A stretch of 48,523 nucleotides of DNA from positions 1 to 48,523 of the forward strand of contig DBBQ01000037.1 of NCBI GenBank assembly GCA_002292265.1, in the 5' to 3' direction. This document shows positions 8,524 through 17,023 of the stretch, piece after piece. Source of the stretch: Flavobacteriaceae bacterium UBA980. GTDB taxonomy: Bacteria > Bacteroidota > Bacteroidia > Flavobacteriales > Flavobacteriaceae. Made by a program: the position numbers and the translations under genes. The number at the start of each line of letters is the position of its first letter. The first letter of the stretch is position 1. The notes below the pieces were generated by a model. The model did not search any database. It had not been told where the DNA came from and saw only the letters and a list, made by a program, of their open reading frames with translations.

Positions 8524-9555
8524 TTACTGTTTGAACTTAAGGACTTCCGAACGTCCTTTCTTAAAGATTTTGTTGCTGTTGTGCGTGCCCTTTCGAAGTG
8601 CTTTTTGGGCTTCTTCAGGAAGCGCTACAGTTTCTTTACAGGCATCGGAGCAACACTGGTTCATCTTTTCTCCACAGGAATCACACTGGATAAACAACAG
8701 ATGACAGGCCTCGTTGATGCAATTTATGTGGGTGTCACAAGGGGCACCGCATTGGTGGCATTGGGCAATGATGTCCTCAGAAATACGTTCGCCGCGACGT
8801 TCGTCAAAGACAAAGTTTTTCCCTACAAACTTGTTTTCCAACTCTTGATTTTTAACCTGCCGTGCATATTCGATGATCCCACCTTCCAGTTGATAGACCT
8901 TTTTAAACCCTTTATGCTTAAAATAGGCCGAGGCTTTTTCACAGCGAATCCCTCCTGTACAGTACATGACTAGGTTTTTGTCTTCTTTATGTGCCACTAA
9001 ATCTTCTTCGATAAGGGGTAACGATTCTCGGAAGGTGTCGACATCCGGTGTGACCGCCCCTTTAAAATGACCGATTTCACTTTCGTAATGGTTGCGCATG
9101 TCCACGCAAATGGTGCCTTCACTATTTAGTAATTCATTGAATTTCTGTGCATTGATATGTGTTCCTTTTTGTGTTACATCAAATTGATCATCGCTCAATC
9201 CATCCGCTACAATCTTGTCGCGTACTTTGATCGTAAGTTTTAAAAAGGATTTGAGGTCTTGCTCGATGGCGATGTTTAGTCGAACGCCTTCTAAAAAAGA
9301 AATGCTGTCCAGGTGGGCTTTAAATTCGTCAAAACGCGGAGCGGGAACCGAAAGTTGGGCGTTGATTCCTTCATAAGCGACATAAATACGTCCTAAGACT
9401 TCTAGGGGATCCCAAGAAATAAACAGGTGATCGCGAAACAGTTGTGGATTGCCGATGTGCGCATACTGATAGAAAGATAAAGTCAGGCGTTCCGTACCCG
9501 CCTCTTTCAACATTTGAGCTCGTTCTTGCGCACTTAGTTTGTTGTACAGTTGCAT
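8524..9555 (-). CDS. trhO: tRNA uridine(34) hydroxylase TrhO (rhodanese-domain)
   Basis: A 343-residue protein of the YceA/TrhO family. The N-terminal acylphosphatase-like part (with VAYEGINAQLSVP near 59-71) precedes a rhodanese domain whose active-site loop is YCTGGIRCEKA, with Cys199 as the expected catalytic residue and Cys205 nearby. A Cys-rich tail (about 265-310, several CxxC pairs) ends the conserved region. TrhO hydroxylates uridine 34 of certain tRNAs using O2, toward 5-methoxy or carboxymethoxyuridine. A TACCTTTG box on the minus strand 25 bp upstream suggests its own promoter. Confidence 0.92.
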   Translation of the reverse strand: MQLYNKLSAQERAQMLKEAGTERLTLSFYQYAHIGNPQLFRDHLFISWDPLEVLGRIYVAYEGINAQLSVPAPRFDEFKAHLDSISFLEGVRLNIAIEQDLKSFLKLTIKVRDKIVADGLSDDQFDVTQKGTHINAQKFNELLNSEGTICVDMRNHYESEIGHFKGAVTPDVDTFRESLPLIEEDLVAHKEDKNLVMYCTGGIRCEKASAYFKHKGFKKVYQLEGGIIEYARQVKNQELENKFVGKNFVFDERRGERISEDIIAQCHQCGAPCDTHINCINEACHLLFIQCDSCGEKMNQCCSDACKETVALPEEAQKALRKGTHNSNKIFKKGRSEVLKFKQ

Positions 9556-9579
9556 GCTATAAACGATTTAAGTGTAACG

Positions 9580-9587
9580 CAAAGGTA
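9580..9587 (-). promoter_or_regulatory. Candidate -7 box (TACCTTTG) for trhO
   Basis: Minus-strand TACCTTTG matches the Bacteroidota -7 consensus TAnnTTTG, 24 bp before the trhO ATG. No TTG or TTT is present at the expected -33 distance, so this is a half-site call. Confidence 0.5.
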
Positions 9588-9694
9588 GGGAAAAGCTTGG
9601 TTTTGCGGTGGAAATTTTCCGCCACAAATTAGATAACTCCTTTAAAATAAGAACTGTATCTTCTTTTAAAGTGCTCCTTTCAGCTTGAATTGTA

Positions 9695-10504
9695 CTATTC
9701 TGAAAACAAAACAGGATTTAAGGGCGAATTTACGGTTTCTCCAATTTCCACTCCGGGACACCAGATATCCCAATCGTTTTGTTGGCCTTGGTTTTCGGGG
9801 GCTTTTAACTTGATGTCTTGATCCATATAAATAGCGGTCATCACTTTACGGACTTGGTCCGTGGTGTTGGCTCCTGCCCTGTGAAAAATCCACCCTGAAT
9901 GAAAACTCACTTCTCCGAGATCAAAAGGCGCAATGGTGTGGGGAAAGTCCGTGACACGGAGGCGGTCTCCGATCAAGGTTTCGCTTTCGTCACTGATGGA
10001 CAAGGCTCTTCCCTCTTGGATTTTATGACTCCCCGCGCTAAATTCTAAGGGGCCCATTTCCAAAGGCGTGTCTTGAAGGGGAATCCAGGCCGTAATCGTC
10101 TTATCGGAAGACAAAGGCCAGTAGTACTGATCTGCATGCCAAGGCGTAATGCCCCCTCCGCCTTCTTTAAATAAGGCTTGATCGTGGTACAGACGTACGC
10201 CCGAAACTTCCATCAATCCCGCAGCCACTCTCGCCAAACGCGGACTAAAAATAAGCTCCTTGATCCCCTCATCTTCACGCCACAAATTGAAAAGTTGCAA
10301 AAATGCTTTCCCATAGGTGTCCCTTTCTTCCAAGGGTACAGAAATCCGATTCATTTCCGCTACTTTTTCTGAAATCCGAGCATTGTAATAAGCCAGCACT
10401 TCTTTGGAAAGCAACTGCTTGATCTTGATGTAGGCGTTTTTTTGATAAAACGCGATTTGCGCTTCCGTTAGCGGAAAAGGGGTTTTTAAATACTCCTGAT
10501 GCAT
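9695..10504 (-). CDS. Phytanoyl-CoA dioxygenase (PhyH) family protein
   Basis: A 269-residue Fe(II)/2-oxoglutarate-dependent oxygenase. The iron triad is visible: HAD at 123-125 (His123, Asp125) within TPWHADQYYWP, and His208 in WIFHRAGAN; an Arg about 11 residues later (VRKVMT) would bind 2-oxoglutarate. The start is the ATG at 10504 (MHQEY). A TTG at 10519 would add five residues but is less likely. The substrate is unknown; in bacteria these enzymes hydroxylate small molecules, lipids or ectoine-type compounds. It lies 59 bp downstream of a DUF1572 and GNAT pair on the same strand. Confidence 0.88.
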   Translation of the reverse strand: MHQEYLKTPFPLTEAQIAFYQKNAYIKIKQLLSKEVLAYYNARISEKVAEMNRISVPLEERDTYGKAFLQLFNLWREDEGIKELIFSPRLARVAAGLMEVSGVRLYHDQALFKEGGGGITPWHADQYYWPLSSDKTITAWIPLQDTPLEMGPLEFSAGSHKIQEGRALSISDESETLIGDRLRVTDFPHTIAPFDLGEVSFHSGWIFHRAGANTTDQVRKVMTAIYMDQDIKLKAPENQGQQNDWDIWCPGVEIGETVNSPLNPVLFSE

Positions 10505-10563
10505 GGCTTTGGTTTTCAATTGTAGCAGAAAAATACAAAAAAAGAGGGGTTTTGGCTCTATTT

Positions 10564-11118
10564 CTATTCCTCCTCTGAAAAATGTCCCCCCCGAAGTCCA
10601 CGAGAAAATTTTTTGTCATTATAGGCTTTAGAAGCTCCTTTGGGAATGGAAAGACTTTGCCATGCGGCACCTTTGCTCATCTTGCCTATCAGTACAATTT
10701 GACCGATGTGGTAGGCGTAGTGCATCATTTGTCTGTTCAGCGCTTCTACCAGCGTGTGGCGCTGGTTGCGGATTAAAATTTCTCGATCAAAATCCTTTTC
10801 CCCGACTCCATTCAACGCATTGAAAAGACACGACCACCCCGCTTCCCACTTTTGGAGTAGCTCCTGCCGAGTTTGGATTGATAACTCAAATTCCCCTTCC
10901 CGATTCCGCCATTCCTTTTCCCCGTCTGAAGTGAATAGCTCCGTCCAGCGGGAGTGCATATTCCCTGATATATGCTGAACGATAAGGGCGATGGAGTTGC
11001 TGCCCTTCTCAGCTTCCCAAAACAATTCTTGTTCCTCCAACTGCTCAAAGGTTTGCTCCCCCAGCTGCTTGTAGTACTCAAATTGGAGGAGGGCGTTAGT
11101 CAAATAGTTTTTATTCAT
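10564..11118 (-). CDS. DUF1572 family protein (DinB-like four-helix fold)
   Basis: A 184-residue protein with DinB/YfiT-like features: an N-terminal helix with FEYYKQLGEQTFEQL, then NSIALIVQHISGNMHSRW (first metal-type His) and, near the end of the fold, MMHYAYHIGQIVLIGK, a typical HxxxHxGQ-like helix. Members may bind a divalent metal and act as thiol-dependent transferases or be non-enzymatic; no activity can be assigned. The C-terminal KFSRGLRGGH tail is typical of the family. It starts inside the 3' end of the GNAT gene (8-bp overlap), so the two are translated together. Confidence 0.82.
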   Translation of the reverse strand: MNKNYLTNALLQFEYYKQLGEQTFEQLEEQELFWEAEKGSNSIALIVQHISGNMHSRWTELFTSDGEKEWRNREGEFELSIQTRQELLQKWEAGWSCLFNALNGVGEKDFDREILIRNQRHTLVEALNRQMMHYAYHIGQIVLIGKMSKGAAWQSLSIPKGASKAYNDKKFSRGLRGGHFSEEE

Positions 11119-11656
11119 CTAGTGTTTCGTTCTGTTGTTTGAGCCAGTCTGCTTTGGTAAGGACATAGCTGCGTTCCCTACATCCCTCTTTTCCGTTATA
11201 AAATTCTTTTTCAAACGTCATCATCTGCTCCAAAATTCTGAGAGACCCTTTGTTTTCAATATACACAGTTGCATGGACTTGCGGGACATTTAGTTCCATA
11301 AAATAAAAGTGCAGCATTCCTTTCGCAGTTTCTGAACCGTAGCCTTTTCCCCAATAGGCACTTCTAAAACGATAGCCCATTTCACGTCCTCTCTGTTCGT
11401 TAATTAAAAATAACGCCAAACCGATCAGTTCTTCCTTTTCCTTTGTAAAGATGCCGCAGTCAACCTTTCGCTCCTGTAGATCCTGCAGTTCCCAATCCAG
11501 ATTGCGGTTAAACCGCCCAAGCAGTTCTTCCTCCGATAACGGCTTCTGGGGAATGAACTCTAAAATCTCTAAATCCGTAAACAGTTCCTTAAAGAAAGGG
11601 AAATCCTCTGACCTAAGAGAGCGTATAAAGAGACGTTGGGTTTCAAAGAGGTTCAT
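11111..11656 (-). CDS. GNAT-family N-acetyltransferase (RimJ/RimL-like)
   Basis: A 181-residue acetyltransferase. It starts with the LFETQRLFIRSLRSEDFPFF pattern of the RimJ/L group and has the acetyl-CoA motif REMGYRFRSAYWGKGYGSETAKGM (about residues 89-112), then the VHATVYIENKGSLRILEQMM segment. Substrate unknown: it could be a small metabolite or a protein N-terminus. It heads the GNAT - DUF1572 pair. The accessory island starts just beyond its 5' end. Confidence 0.85.
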   Translation of the reverse strand: MNLFETQRLFIRSLRSEDFPFFKELFTDLEILEFIPQKPLSEEELLGRFNRNLDWELQDLQERKVDCGIFTKEKEELIGLALFLINEQRGREMGYRFRSAYWGKGYGSETAKGMLHFYFMELNVPQVHATVYIENKGSLRILEQMMTFEKEFYNGKEGCRERSYVLTKADWLKQQNETLDE

Positions 11657-11728
11657 TTTGAGGTGTTTAGCTATTCTTGGTCTAAATAAAGCTGTTTTAT
11701 CAATTTATGGGAGTTTTTGGTGTGGTTT

Positions 11729-11771
11729 GTTAACGGTTTTGGCTTCGTTTTATAACTCTTGTTGTACAAAG
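11729..11771. repeat. Diverged second copy of the cassette-boundary repeat
   Basis: This short stretch begins with GTTAACGGT, identical to the left end of the cruciform element at 12227, and finishes with TTATAAC..TTGTTGTAC, similar to that element's right end (TTATACATTGTTGTTCGC). The palindromic body is missing. It overlaps the last codons and stop codon of the broken gene at 11750-12210, so that gene is framed by the two repeats. Confidence 0.5.
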
Positions 11772-12210
11772 CTATTTATTTTCTTTTTCAAAATGCTCTT
11801 TAACTTCCAATGAGCAAAAATCCTAGCCAATAAATTAACTCCAAACAACCAAGCGAATGAGAAAAAGAGCATTTGAAAATCAAATTCATCAAATGAAAGT
11901 TTGCTTATATTGCCTAGTAAATAGATAATCAAAAATGGTACTACAATTGAGAATACCAACCAATTCCCATTTGTTATAATTAATTGGTTCTGCTCTTTTC
12001 TTATTTTAACAATTCCACTGACTAAAAAAGATTTAAAATTTAAAGAACTCCATCCATTTGCTTTGTGAAAAATAACTCTGTCTTTCTTTTAATATAATTG
12101 TAATTATTTTCCCTAAAATAATCTTCAACTATGTCTAAAGCATCAGTTACATTTATTTCATTATCTAAAATTTCTAATTTACTCCGAAACTGTATGGGAA
12201 GGAAAGTCAA
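11750..12210 (-). pseudogene. Frameshifted small membrane-protein gene between two repeats
   Basis: Two minus-strand frames read as one protein broken by a frameshift between 12043 and 12088. The upstream part (TTG at 12210) encodes a soluble segment containing NVTDALDIVEDYFRENN and IKRKTELFF. The downstream part carries on with HKANGWSSLNFKSFLVSG, then two hydrophobic helices (NWLVFSIVVPFLIIYLLGN and MLFFSFAWLFGVNLLARI) and a basic tail ending FVQQEL. The 461-nt span is not a multiple of three, as expected for one net indel. I do not recognise the family. The AT content is clearly higher than in the flanking genes, which fits horizontally acquired DNA. Confidence 0.6.
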
Positions 12211-12226
12211 ACTATTTTTTAATTAA

Positions 12227-12363
12227 GTTAACGGTCTCGTATAACCTTCAGTTACGGGTTTATATGTATTAATTTTGGATTTGACACGGACTTTAGCAAT
12301 TCTGAGTGTATTCGGACGCAGTCGAATCCGCCATAATTGCGGTTATACATTGTTGTTCGCAGG
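12227..12363. repeat. Imperfect cruciform element, attC-like cassette boundary
   Basis: Three nested inverted-repeat pairs are visible: GTATAACC (12239-12246) with GGTTATAC (12341-12348); CAGTTACGG (12249-12257) with CCATAATTG (12331-12339, 7 of 9 positions); GGATTTGAC (12277-12285) with GTCGAATCC (12321-12329, 8 of 9). The arms are unequal: the left arm has 19 extra bases between the second and third pairs and TT where the right arm has C. The element is flanked by GTTAACGGT on the left and TTGTTGTTCGC on the right. Such an asymmetric palindrome without strict sequence conservation is the style of integron attC sites, but the standard attC core consensus is not met. It separates two same-strand small genes. 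Confidence 0.65.
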
Positions 12364-12369
12364 TTTTTT

Positions 12370-12666
12370 TTAATTCAGCCATAATAAAATTCCAATTATT
12401 GAAATCAATCCGCAAAAAATAAAAATTCCGAAAATTAATTGTTCCTTTTTTCGTTGATTTTCAGCACGGTTACGAATCCGTTTTTTTATTTCAATTAGTT
12501 CTTTTTCAGGTACAGTCTTAAAATTCAGTGGTTCAGTTTTCTTGTCAGTTGAGTAAATTCCCTCACGATTATTTTCTTTAAACTTTGGTCGATTTGATGG
12601 ACGCTGTGCTCGGTTTTGTTTTATCCGATTATTCATATCCTGAACATGTCCTGCTCCAAATGACAT
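12370..12666 (-). CDS. Small conserved flavobacterial protein with a C-terminal membrane anchor
   Basis: A 98-residue protein. The N-terminus MSFGAGHVQDMNNRIKQNRA is basic and polar; I recognise this opening as recurring in unannotated flavobacterial proteins, but no function is known to me. The central part is charged with Lys/Arg/Glu. The C-terminus is one transmembrane helix (FGIFIFCGLISIIGILLWL), so it is probably tail-anchored in the inner membrane. Its stop codon lies 7 bp from the cruciform element. ATG start at 12666. Confidence 0.7.
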   Translation of the reverse strand: MSFGAGHVQDMNNRIKQNRAQRPSNRPKFKENNREGIYSTDKKTEPLNFKTVPEKELIEIKKRIRNRAENQRKKEQLIFGIFIFCGLISIIGILLWLN

Positions 12667-12891
12667 TTTGATTTATTTAAATTATACTCAAATTCCGTTT
12701 CGTTGCATAACTTGGGTACACTAATATATATCCCAAATATCTCATTTATCCACCCCCACAAGCTGTCTAAATGCACCCATTCGATAAACTCAAACAAATG
12801 TGTTTTTTTCCAGCTGCTCTTCTTTTTTTAAAACAGAAATACGGGCTAGGGCTTTCATGGAGTACGTCGCGATTTGGGTTTAGAGTTTAAA
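12667..12891. other. AT-rich intergenic stretch upstream of the 98-residue gene
   Basis: No complete gene is visible here. The minus strand has a ~35-codon open stretch without start codon (including EFIEWVHLDSLWGW) that runs toward the next gene and may be a gene remnant. There is no match to a promoter box of the TAnnTTTG type. Confidence 0.4.
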
Positions 12892-12922
12892 TAAAAAAAA
12901 AGACCCCTTGGTCAAGGGGTCT
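12892..12922 (-). terminator. Rho-independent terminator after the META lipoprotein gene
   Basis: On the minus strand a perfect 9-bp stem AGACCCCTT/AAGGGGTCT with a 4-nt loop is followed by a run of nine T. It lies 25 bp after the stop of the lipoprotein gene. It is the clearest intrinsic terminator in the window, where most gene ends have none. Confidence 0.9.
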
Positions 12923-12946
12923 GTGGGTATTTTAACATTTATCACC

Positions 12947-13687
12947 TTACTCCTCCAATTGCAGTGTTGCCCAAACCTCCTCGTCTTTTTCTAGAGTAAG
13001 GTTATTGCGCAGGATGGAGTAACTGTTAATCTCCAGTAAAGTATTGGTAAATTCCTGTTCGCGGGTGTTGCGCTCCCCTTCACAGGCGCGTTCGGTAAAG
13101 AATAAGTCGGTAAAGGTAAGCTTGTCTTCTTTGGTTGTATAACTTCCTCCTCCGCTGTTACAGGATGTTTGGACGTCTAGGGTGCCTTTGGCAAAAAAGG
13201 TGATACCTGTATCTTCATCCAAAATGGAAGAAGAAATCGCGTTGGGTGTTCGGAGGGAAACCACTTCCCAGGCATTAACCAAATCGGCGTTTTCTGGACG
13301 GGTTAGGGTCAGTACAACATTCCACTCGGCATTGCGCAATTGGGCTCGGTTTTCTTCTAGAGTAAAGGTCAATGCCGCGTTTTCAAAAAGGGCTGCCAAT
13401 TCTTGCTCTCGGTTTCCTTCTGCTTCAGGACAGCCAATCAAGGTAGAGGCTATCAAGGAAAAAGTTAGGGTCTCTTCTTGGATCGCCAATCCTCCAAAAA
13501 GGGTGTTGCATCCTGCAGAAGCAGAAAAATTCTCTTCTTCAAAAAGGAGGGTTCCCCCTCCGTCAATGTCCCAATGACCTAAAATGGAATCGGGATTAAG
13601 GTCGGGAAAGGTGATTGCATCCGTATCACAGGCGAAAAAGACAAGTGAAAGAAAAAAGAAGGGAAAATAAAGTAGGCTTGTTTTCAT
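12947..13687 (-). CDS. Lipoprotein with two META (HslJ-like) domains
   Basis: A 246-residue lipoprotein; lipobox FFACD with lipidated Cys20. Residues ~33-130 form one META domain (ILGHWDIDGGGTLLFEEENFSAS then GCNTLFGG, and a later IGCPEAEG), and residues ~135-244 a second, more diverged one (AWEVVSLRTP, TSCNSGGGSY, ERACEGERNTREQEF). Each repeat has the typical Cys pair. META/HslJ domains are linked to heat-shock or novobiocin resistance in E. coli, but the molecular role is not established. It is alone, ends with a strong terminator, and is 53 bp downstream of the M24 peptidase stop. Confidence 0.85.
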   Translation of the reverse strand: MKTSLLYFPFFFLSLVFFACDTDAITFPDLNPDSILGHWDIDGGGTLLFEEENFSASAGCNTLFGGLAIQEETLTFSLIASTLIGCPEAEGNREQELAALFENAALTFTLEENRAQLRNAEWNVVLTLTRPENADLVNAWEVVSLRTPNAISSSILDEDTGITFFAKGTLDVQTSCNSGGGSYTTKEDKLTFTDLFFTERACEGERNTREQEFTNTLLEINSYSILRNNLTLEKDEEVWATLQLEE

Positions 13688-13740
13688 GGCTGTTGGATTG
13701 AAATTAAAAAATCACAGGAGCCAAAAACCATACCAAAGCC

Positions 13741-15060
13741 CTATTTCAAATGACCTGTTTTCTTTCCGATCAAAATTAAATCCGTTTGACGGCCATTCAC
13801 ATAGCGAAATCCATCAGGACCGTAATAGCCTGGCTCTTCCAACATGATACGTACATCTTTTTTCCACTCCTCGATATAGACCTTGGCGTTCAACTCAATG
13901 GCATAGACCGTATTTTCATAAAGAGGGTGTTCCCCAGAACCGGGGATGCCTTCTTGGGCGTCCCACATCCCGAAGGTCGTCCCGGCTGAGTGGCCGTACA
14001 AGCCCAAAGGATGGGTATATATTTGGGGACGTAAGCCTGCCGCTTTACTTGCTTCGATAGCCATTTTTAAAGTCGCATTTCCTGTTCTTCCCGTTTTAAA
14101 ATGATCCGTCAAGGCATCTTGAACGGCATTGCCTTGGCGTAAGGCTTCTTCTAAAAATTCGGGAGCTTCCGTTTCTCCGGGCTGGAGTACATAGGCCAGT
14201 TCTTGGCAGTCTGTATTTAAGGTCAAATAGGTAATCCCAAAATCGCAGTGCACCAAGTCACCCGGCTGGATGACATCAAATTTAGATTGGCCATCAAAAG
14301 CGTACAAATCACTGGCTCCTGTTCGTTGTACGTCCACCGTGGGTTGGAACCAGGTTTTAAGTCCTAATGCAGAAACTTTTTCTCGCATCCACCACACCAC
14401 ATCTTCCGTAGTGGTGGCCCCGGGAGTAATCACGTCCGTAGAAAACGCCTCCGCAATGATGTTATGAGTGATTTCTGACAGCTGACTAAAAAGCGTCATT
14501 TCCAATGGGGTTCGCGTTTCGATCCACCGTACGGCGAGGGTTTCCGAAGAAATGACTCGTTTTTTAAATTTCTCAGGAAGGACTTGCATCATCCCGTCGT
14601 AGTCTGTTTTCACCAAGCCGTCTGCAATGCCGTAATGCTGGGAAATGTTTACTCCTATTTTTTTTGGATTTTGACTCACGATATAATCTGCCAAGGCTTT
14701 CCACTGATCGGGCTGTTCTTCTTTATTCCAAATGGAGCGAATATTATTCCCGAAGTTGTATCGTGTAATCGCTACAGGGTCTATTCCGTCTTTGGTTTTT
14801 GAAAAAACCAAAATGGTACGCCTACGTGCGTTCAACCAGGTAGGAGGCAATAAGGTTTTGACCACAGGGTCCTCGTTGTACTCCCTTGTAATCAGGACCC
14901 AAAGGTCGATGTCCTGTTCTTCCATCAGCTGGGGAAGTAGGTTTTCAATGCGATCTTTTTGAATTTGATCGATTAACGTGGCGCGTTCCCGCAGTGGTAA
15001 AATGTCTTGTGCAAAGAGGGGCATTGCTATCAGGCTGAGTAAAAATACAAGTAGTTTCAT
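13741..15060 (-). CDS. Secreted M24-family metallopeptidase (Xaa-Pro aminopeptidase-like)
   Basis: From the ATG at 15060 the product is 439 residues with a clean signal peptide (KLLVFLLSLIAMPLFAQ). An upstream start at 15114 would mask it. The N-terminal half is a creatinase-type domain (LWVLITREYNEDPVV). The C-terminal pita-bread domain keeps the metal ligands: Asp in HCDFGITYLTLNTD (two Asp), His in HPLGLYGHSAG, Glu in YAIELN and Glu in RIMLEEPG. It probably removes N-terminal residues before proline in periplasmic peptides, but the exact specificity cannot be read from the sequence. It is divergent from recA. Confidence 0.88.
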   Translation of the reverse strand: MKLLVFLLSLIAMPLFAQDILPLRERATLIDQIQKDRIENLLPQLMEEQDIDLWVLITREYNEDPVVKTLLPPTWLNARRRTILVFSKTKDGIDPVAITRYNFGNNIRSIWNKEEQPDQWKALADYIVSQNPKKIGVNISQHYGIADGLVKTDYDGMMQVLPEKFKKRVISSETLAVRWIETRTPLEMTLFSQLSEITHNIIAEAFSTDVITPGATTTEDVVWWMREKVSALGLKTWFQPTVDVQRTGASDLYAFDGQSKFDVIQPGDLVHCDFGITYLTLNTDCQELAYVLQPGETEAPEFLEEALRQGNAVQDALTDHFKTGRTGNATLKMAIEASKAAGLRPQIYTHPLGLYGHSAGTTFGMWDAQEGIPGSGEHPLYENTVYAIELNAKVYIEEWKKDVRIMLEEPGYYGPDGFRYVNGRQTDLILIGKKTGHLK

Positions 15061-15121
15061 AAGAGATAAATATTCATTAAACCTACGAAAAAAAATTGTT
15101 AATAATGCAACCAAAACAGAC

Positions 15122-15152
15122 TTGGAAGCGGGAGGAAGAAACTGTACATTAG
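15122..15152 (+). promoter_or_regulatory. Candidate recA promoter
   Basis: TTG at 15122-15124, a 20-nt spacer and TACATTAG at 15145-15152 (one mismatch from TAnnTTTG), 15 bp before the recA start. No LexA-type or DnaA-type operator was recognised next to it. Confidence 0.55.
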
Positions 15153-15167
15153 CTGAAAAAGTGAGTT

Positions 15168-16175
15168 ATGGCAGATCAAGATAGTGCAAAGTTAAAAGCC
15201 CTAAAGCTAACCCTAGACAAGCTGGACAAAACCTATGGGAAAGGGGCTGTAATGAAATTAGGCGACGAAGCCATTGAAGAAATAGAGGCTATTCCCTCGG
15301 GTTCTTTAGGTCTCGATATCGCACTGGGAGTAGGAGGCTATCCACGGGGGCGAGTAATCGAAATTTACGGACCGGAATCTTCCGGAAAAACGACCTTGAC
15401 TTTACACGCCATTGCCGAATGTCAAAAGCAAGGGGGTATCGCTGCATTTATCGATGCGGAACACGCTTTTGATCGTTTTTATGCAGAAAAATTAGGTGTA
15501 GATGTAGGAGAACTTATCATTTCACAACCCGATCACGGGGAGCAAGCCCTCGAAATTGCGGACAACCTCATCCGCTCCGGAGCCATCGATATAGTGGTGA
15601 TCGATTCTGTAGCGGCCTTGACACCAAAGAGTGAAATTGAAGGCGAAATGGGAGACTCCAAAATGGGCCTCCACGCCCGACTCATGTCGCAAGCCTTACG
15701 AAAGCTCACCGCTTCTATCAGCAAAACAAACTGTACCGTATTTTTCATCAACCAGCTCCGTGAAAAAATTGGAGTGATGTTTGGCAATCCAGAAACAACC
15801 ACTGGAGGAAATGCACTGAAATTTTACGCTTCCGTTCGTTTGGACATCCGCCGCTCAACACAAATAAAAAGTGCAGAAGCAGAAGTAATGGGAAATAAAA
15901 CCCGTGTTAAAGTGGTCAAAAATAAAGTCGCTCCACCCTTCCGAACTACTGAATTTGATATCATGTACGGAGAAGGGATTTCTAAAATTGGAGAAGTCAT
16001 TGACCTAGGCGTCAACTACGAAATCATCAAAAAAAGTGGATCTTGGTTTAGCTATGGTGATACCAAAATTGGCCAAGGTCGCGATGCTGTCAAAAACTTG
16101 CTCTTGGACAATCCCGAATTAATGGAAGAACTGGAACAAAAGATTATGGCTACTCTAAAAGAGGTAAACGGGTAA
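15168..16175 (+). CDS. recA: Recombinase RecA
   Basis: A 335-residue RecA of normal length. Walker A GPESSGKT is at 68-75. Walker B region [22 protein letters not shown] and the L2-type loop [21 protein letters not shown] are complete. The ATP-dependent recombinase forms filaments on ssDNA, does strand exchange and supports SOS induction. The stop codon touches that of the convergent acyltransferase gene (no gap). The gene for DprA, a RecA loader in natural transformation, is ~2 kb away and broken. Confidence 0.98.
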   Translation: MADQDSAKLKALKLTLDKLDKTYGKGAVMKLGDEAIEEIEAIPSGSLGLDIALGVGGYPRGRVIEIYGPESSGKTTLTLHAIAECQKQGGIAAFIDAEHAFDRFYAEKLGVDVGELIISQPDHGEQALEIADNLIRSGAIDIVVIDSVAALTPKSEIEGEMGDSKMGLHARLMSQALRKLTASISKTNCTVFFINQLREKIGVMFGNPETTTGGNALKFYASVRLDIRRSTQIKSAEAEVMGNKTRVKVVKNKVAPPFRTTEFDIMYGEGISKIGEVIDLGVNYEIIKKSGSWFSYGDTKIGQGRDAVKNLLLDNPELMEELEQKIMATLKEVNG

Positions 16176-16949
16176 CTAAGCAGTCCTCTTTTTCCAAACT
16201 TCAATCGCCCTAATTGCGTGTTGTTTGGGATCTGCTAAAAGTTCGTTTTTGATTTCTTGATGCATGTGTTCTGTTAAGGGTTTAATATCCGATTCATTCA
16301 TGCCTTTTGTTTCAATTAAATCCAAAGCTTTTACTCGTAGTGCCCCTCCAAAGCCATGGGTCGTGTTCCAGGGAAATTTTCGTTTGCAATCCAAAAAAAT
16401 CATTGGAAAAATAGGGAGTTGATGTTCAATTGCCAATTTAAACGCACCCCGTTTAAACGAGTTTAAAAGTACAGTTTCGTCCAGATACTCCTTTTCTGGG
16501 AAGATACAAATGCTGTACCCTTTGGCAATCACCTTACGTGCTTGGTCATAGACCTCAAGACGGCTTTGCGCACTACTTCGGTCGACCAGGATTGCTGCGC
16601 GCTTATACAAATAACCGAAAAAGGGAATTTTACCGATTTCTTTTTTTCCGACAAAAACAAATGGGGTCTTTCGCATGCGAAACATCAGCATAATATCCAT
16701 ATAACTGGAATGATTCGCAACCAAAACCATACTTACCCCTTCGGGGGGAAAGGAATTGAGTCGTTTTACCCAAAACCCCGTTCCAAAAAGGACAAAAGGA
16801 GCCCAAATATTTCGGGCTACCCAATACAAATAGCGGTACCCGTTGGGAAGTACTAAAAACAGCGCCAAAGGAATGAAAAGGAGGATTACGGGAATCGCAC
16901 TGAGGAAATAGAACCAAATCCGCCACAAGACCAATAGTACTTTACTCAT
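16176..16949 (-). CDS. Lysophospholipid acyltransferase (PlsC-like)
   Basis: 1-acyl-glycerol-3-phosphate acyltransferase family. The HX4D motif is present (ANHSSYMDI), and the later FPEKEYLDE segment and the LPIFPMIFLDC strand fit block III and IV. Two hydrophobic N-terminal helices (LLVLWRIWFYFLSAIPVILLFIPLALFLVL) anchor it to the inner membrane. Likely role: transfer of an acyl chain to the sn-2 position in phospholipid synthesis, or a related lysolipid reaction. Start: ATG at 16949 gives the usual short N-terminus; an ATG at 16976 would add nine residues. Confidence 0.9.
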   Translation of the reverse strand: MSKVLLVLWRIWFYFLSAIPVILLFIPLALFLVLPNGYRYLYWVARNIWAPFVLFGTGFWVKRLNSFPPEGVSMVLVANHSSYMDIMLMFRMRKTPFVFVGKKEIGKIPFFGYLYKRAAILVDRSSAQSRLEVYDQARKVIAKGYSICIFPEKEYLDETVLLNSFKRGAFKLAIEHQLPIFPMIFLDCKRKFPWNTTHGFGGALRVKALDLIETKGMNESDIKPLTEHMHQEIKNELLADPKQHAIRAIEVWKKRTA

Positions 16950-17023
16950 GAAGTAAAGATATTGATTAAAAGACATTTATTTTTCCCTCGCTCTTTCATT
17001 ATTATTCATCCCTTAAAAAATAG

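Noticed and set aside
12672..12780. Short minus-strand open stretch with EFIEWVHLDSLWGW as a gene
   Set aside because: It has no start codon and no recognisable homology; kept only as a possible remnant in the intergenic entry.
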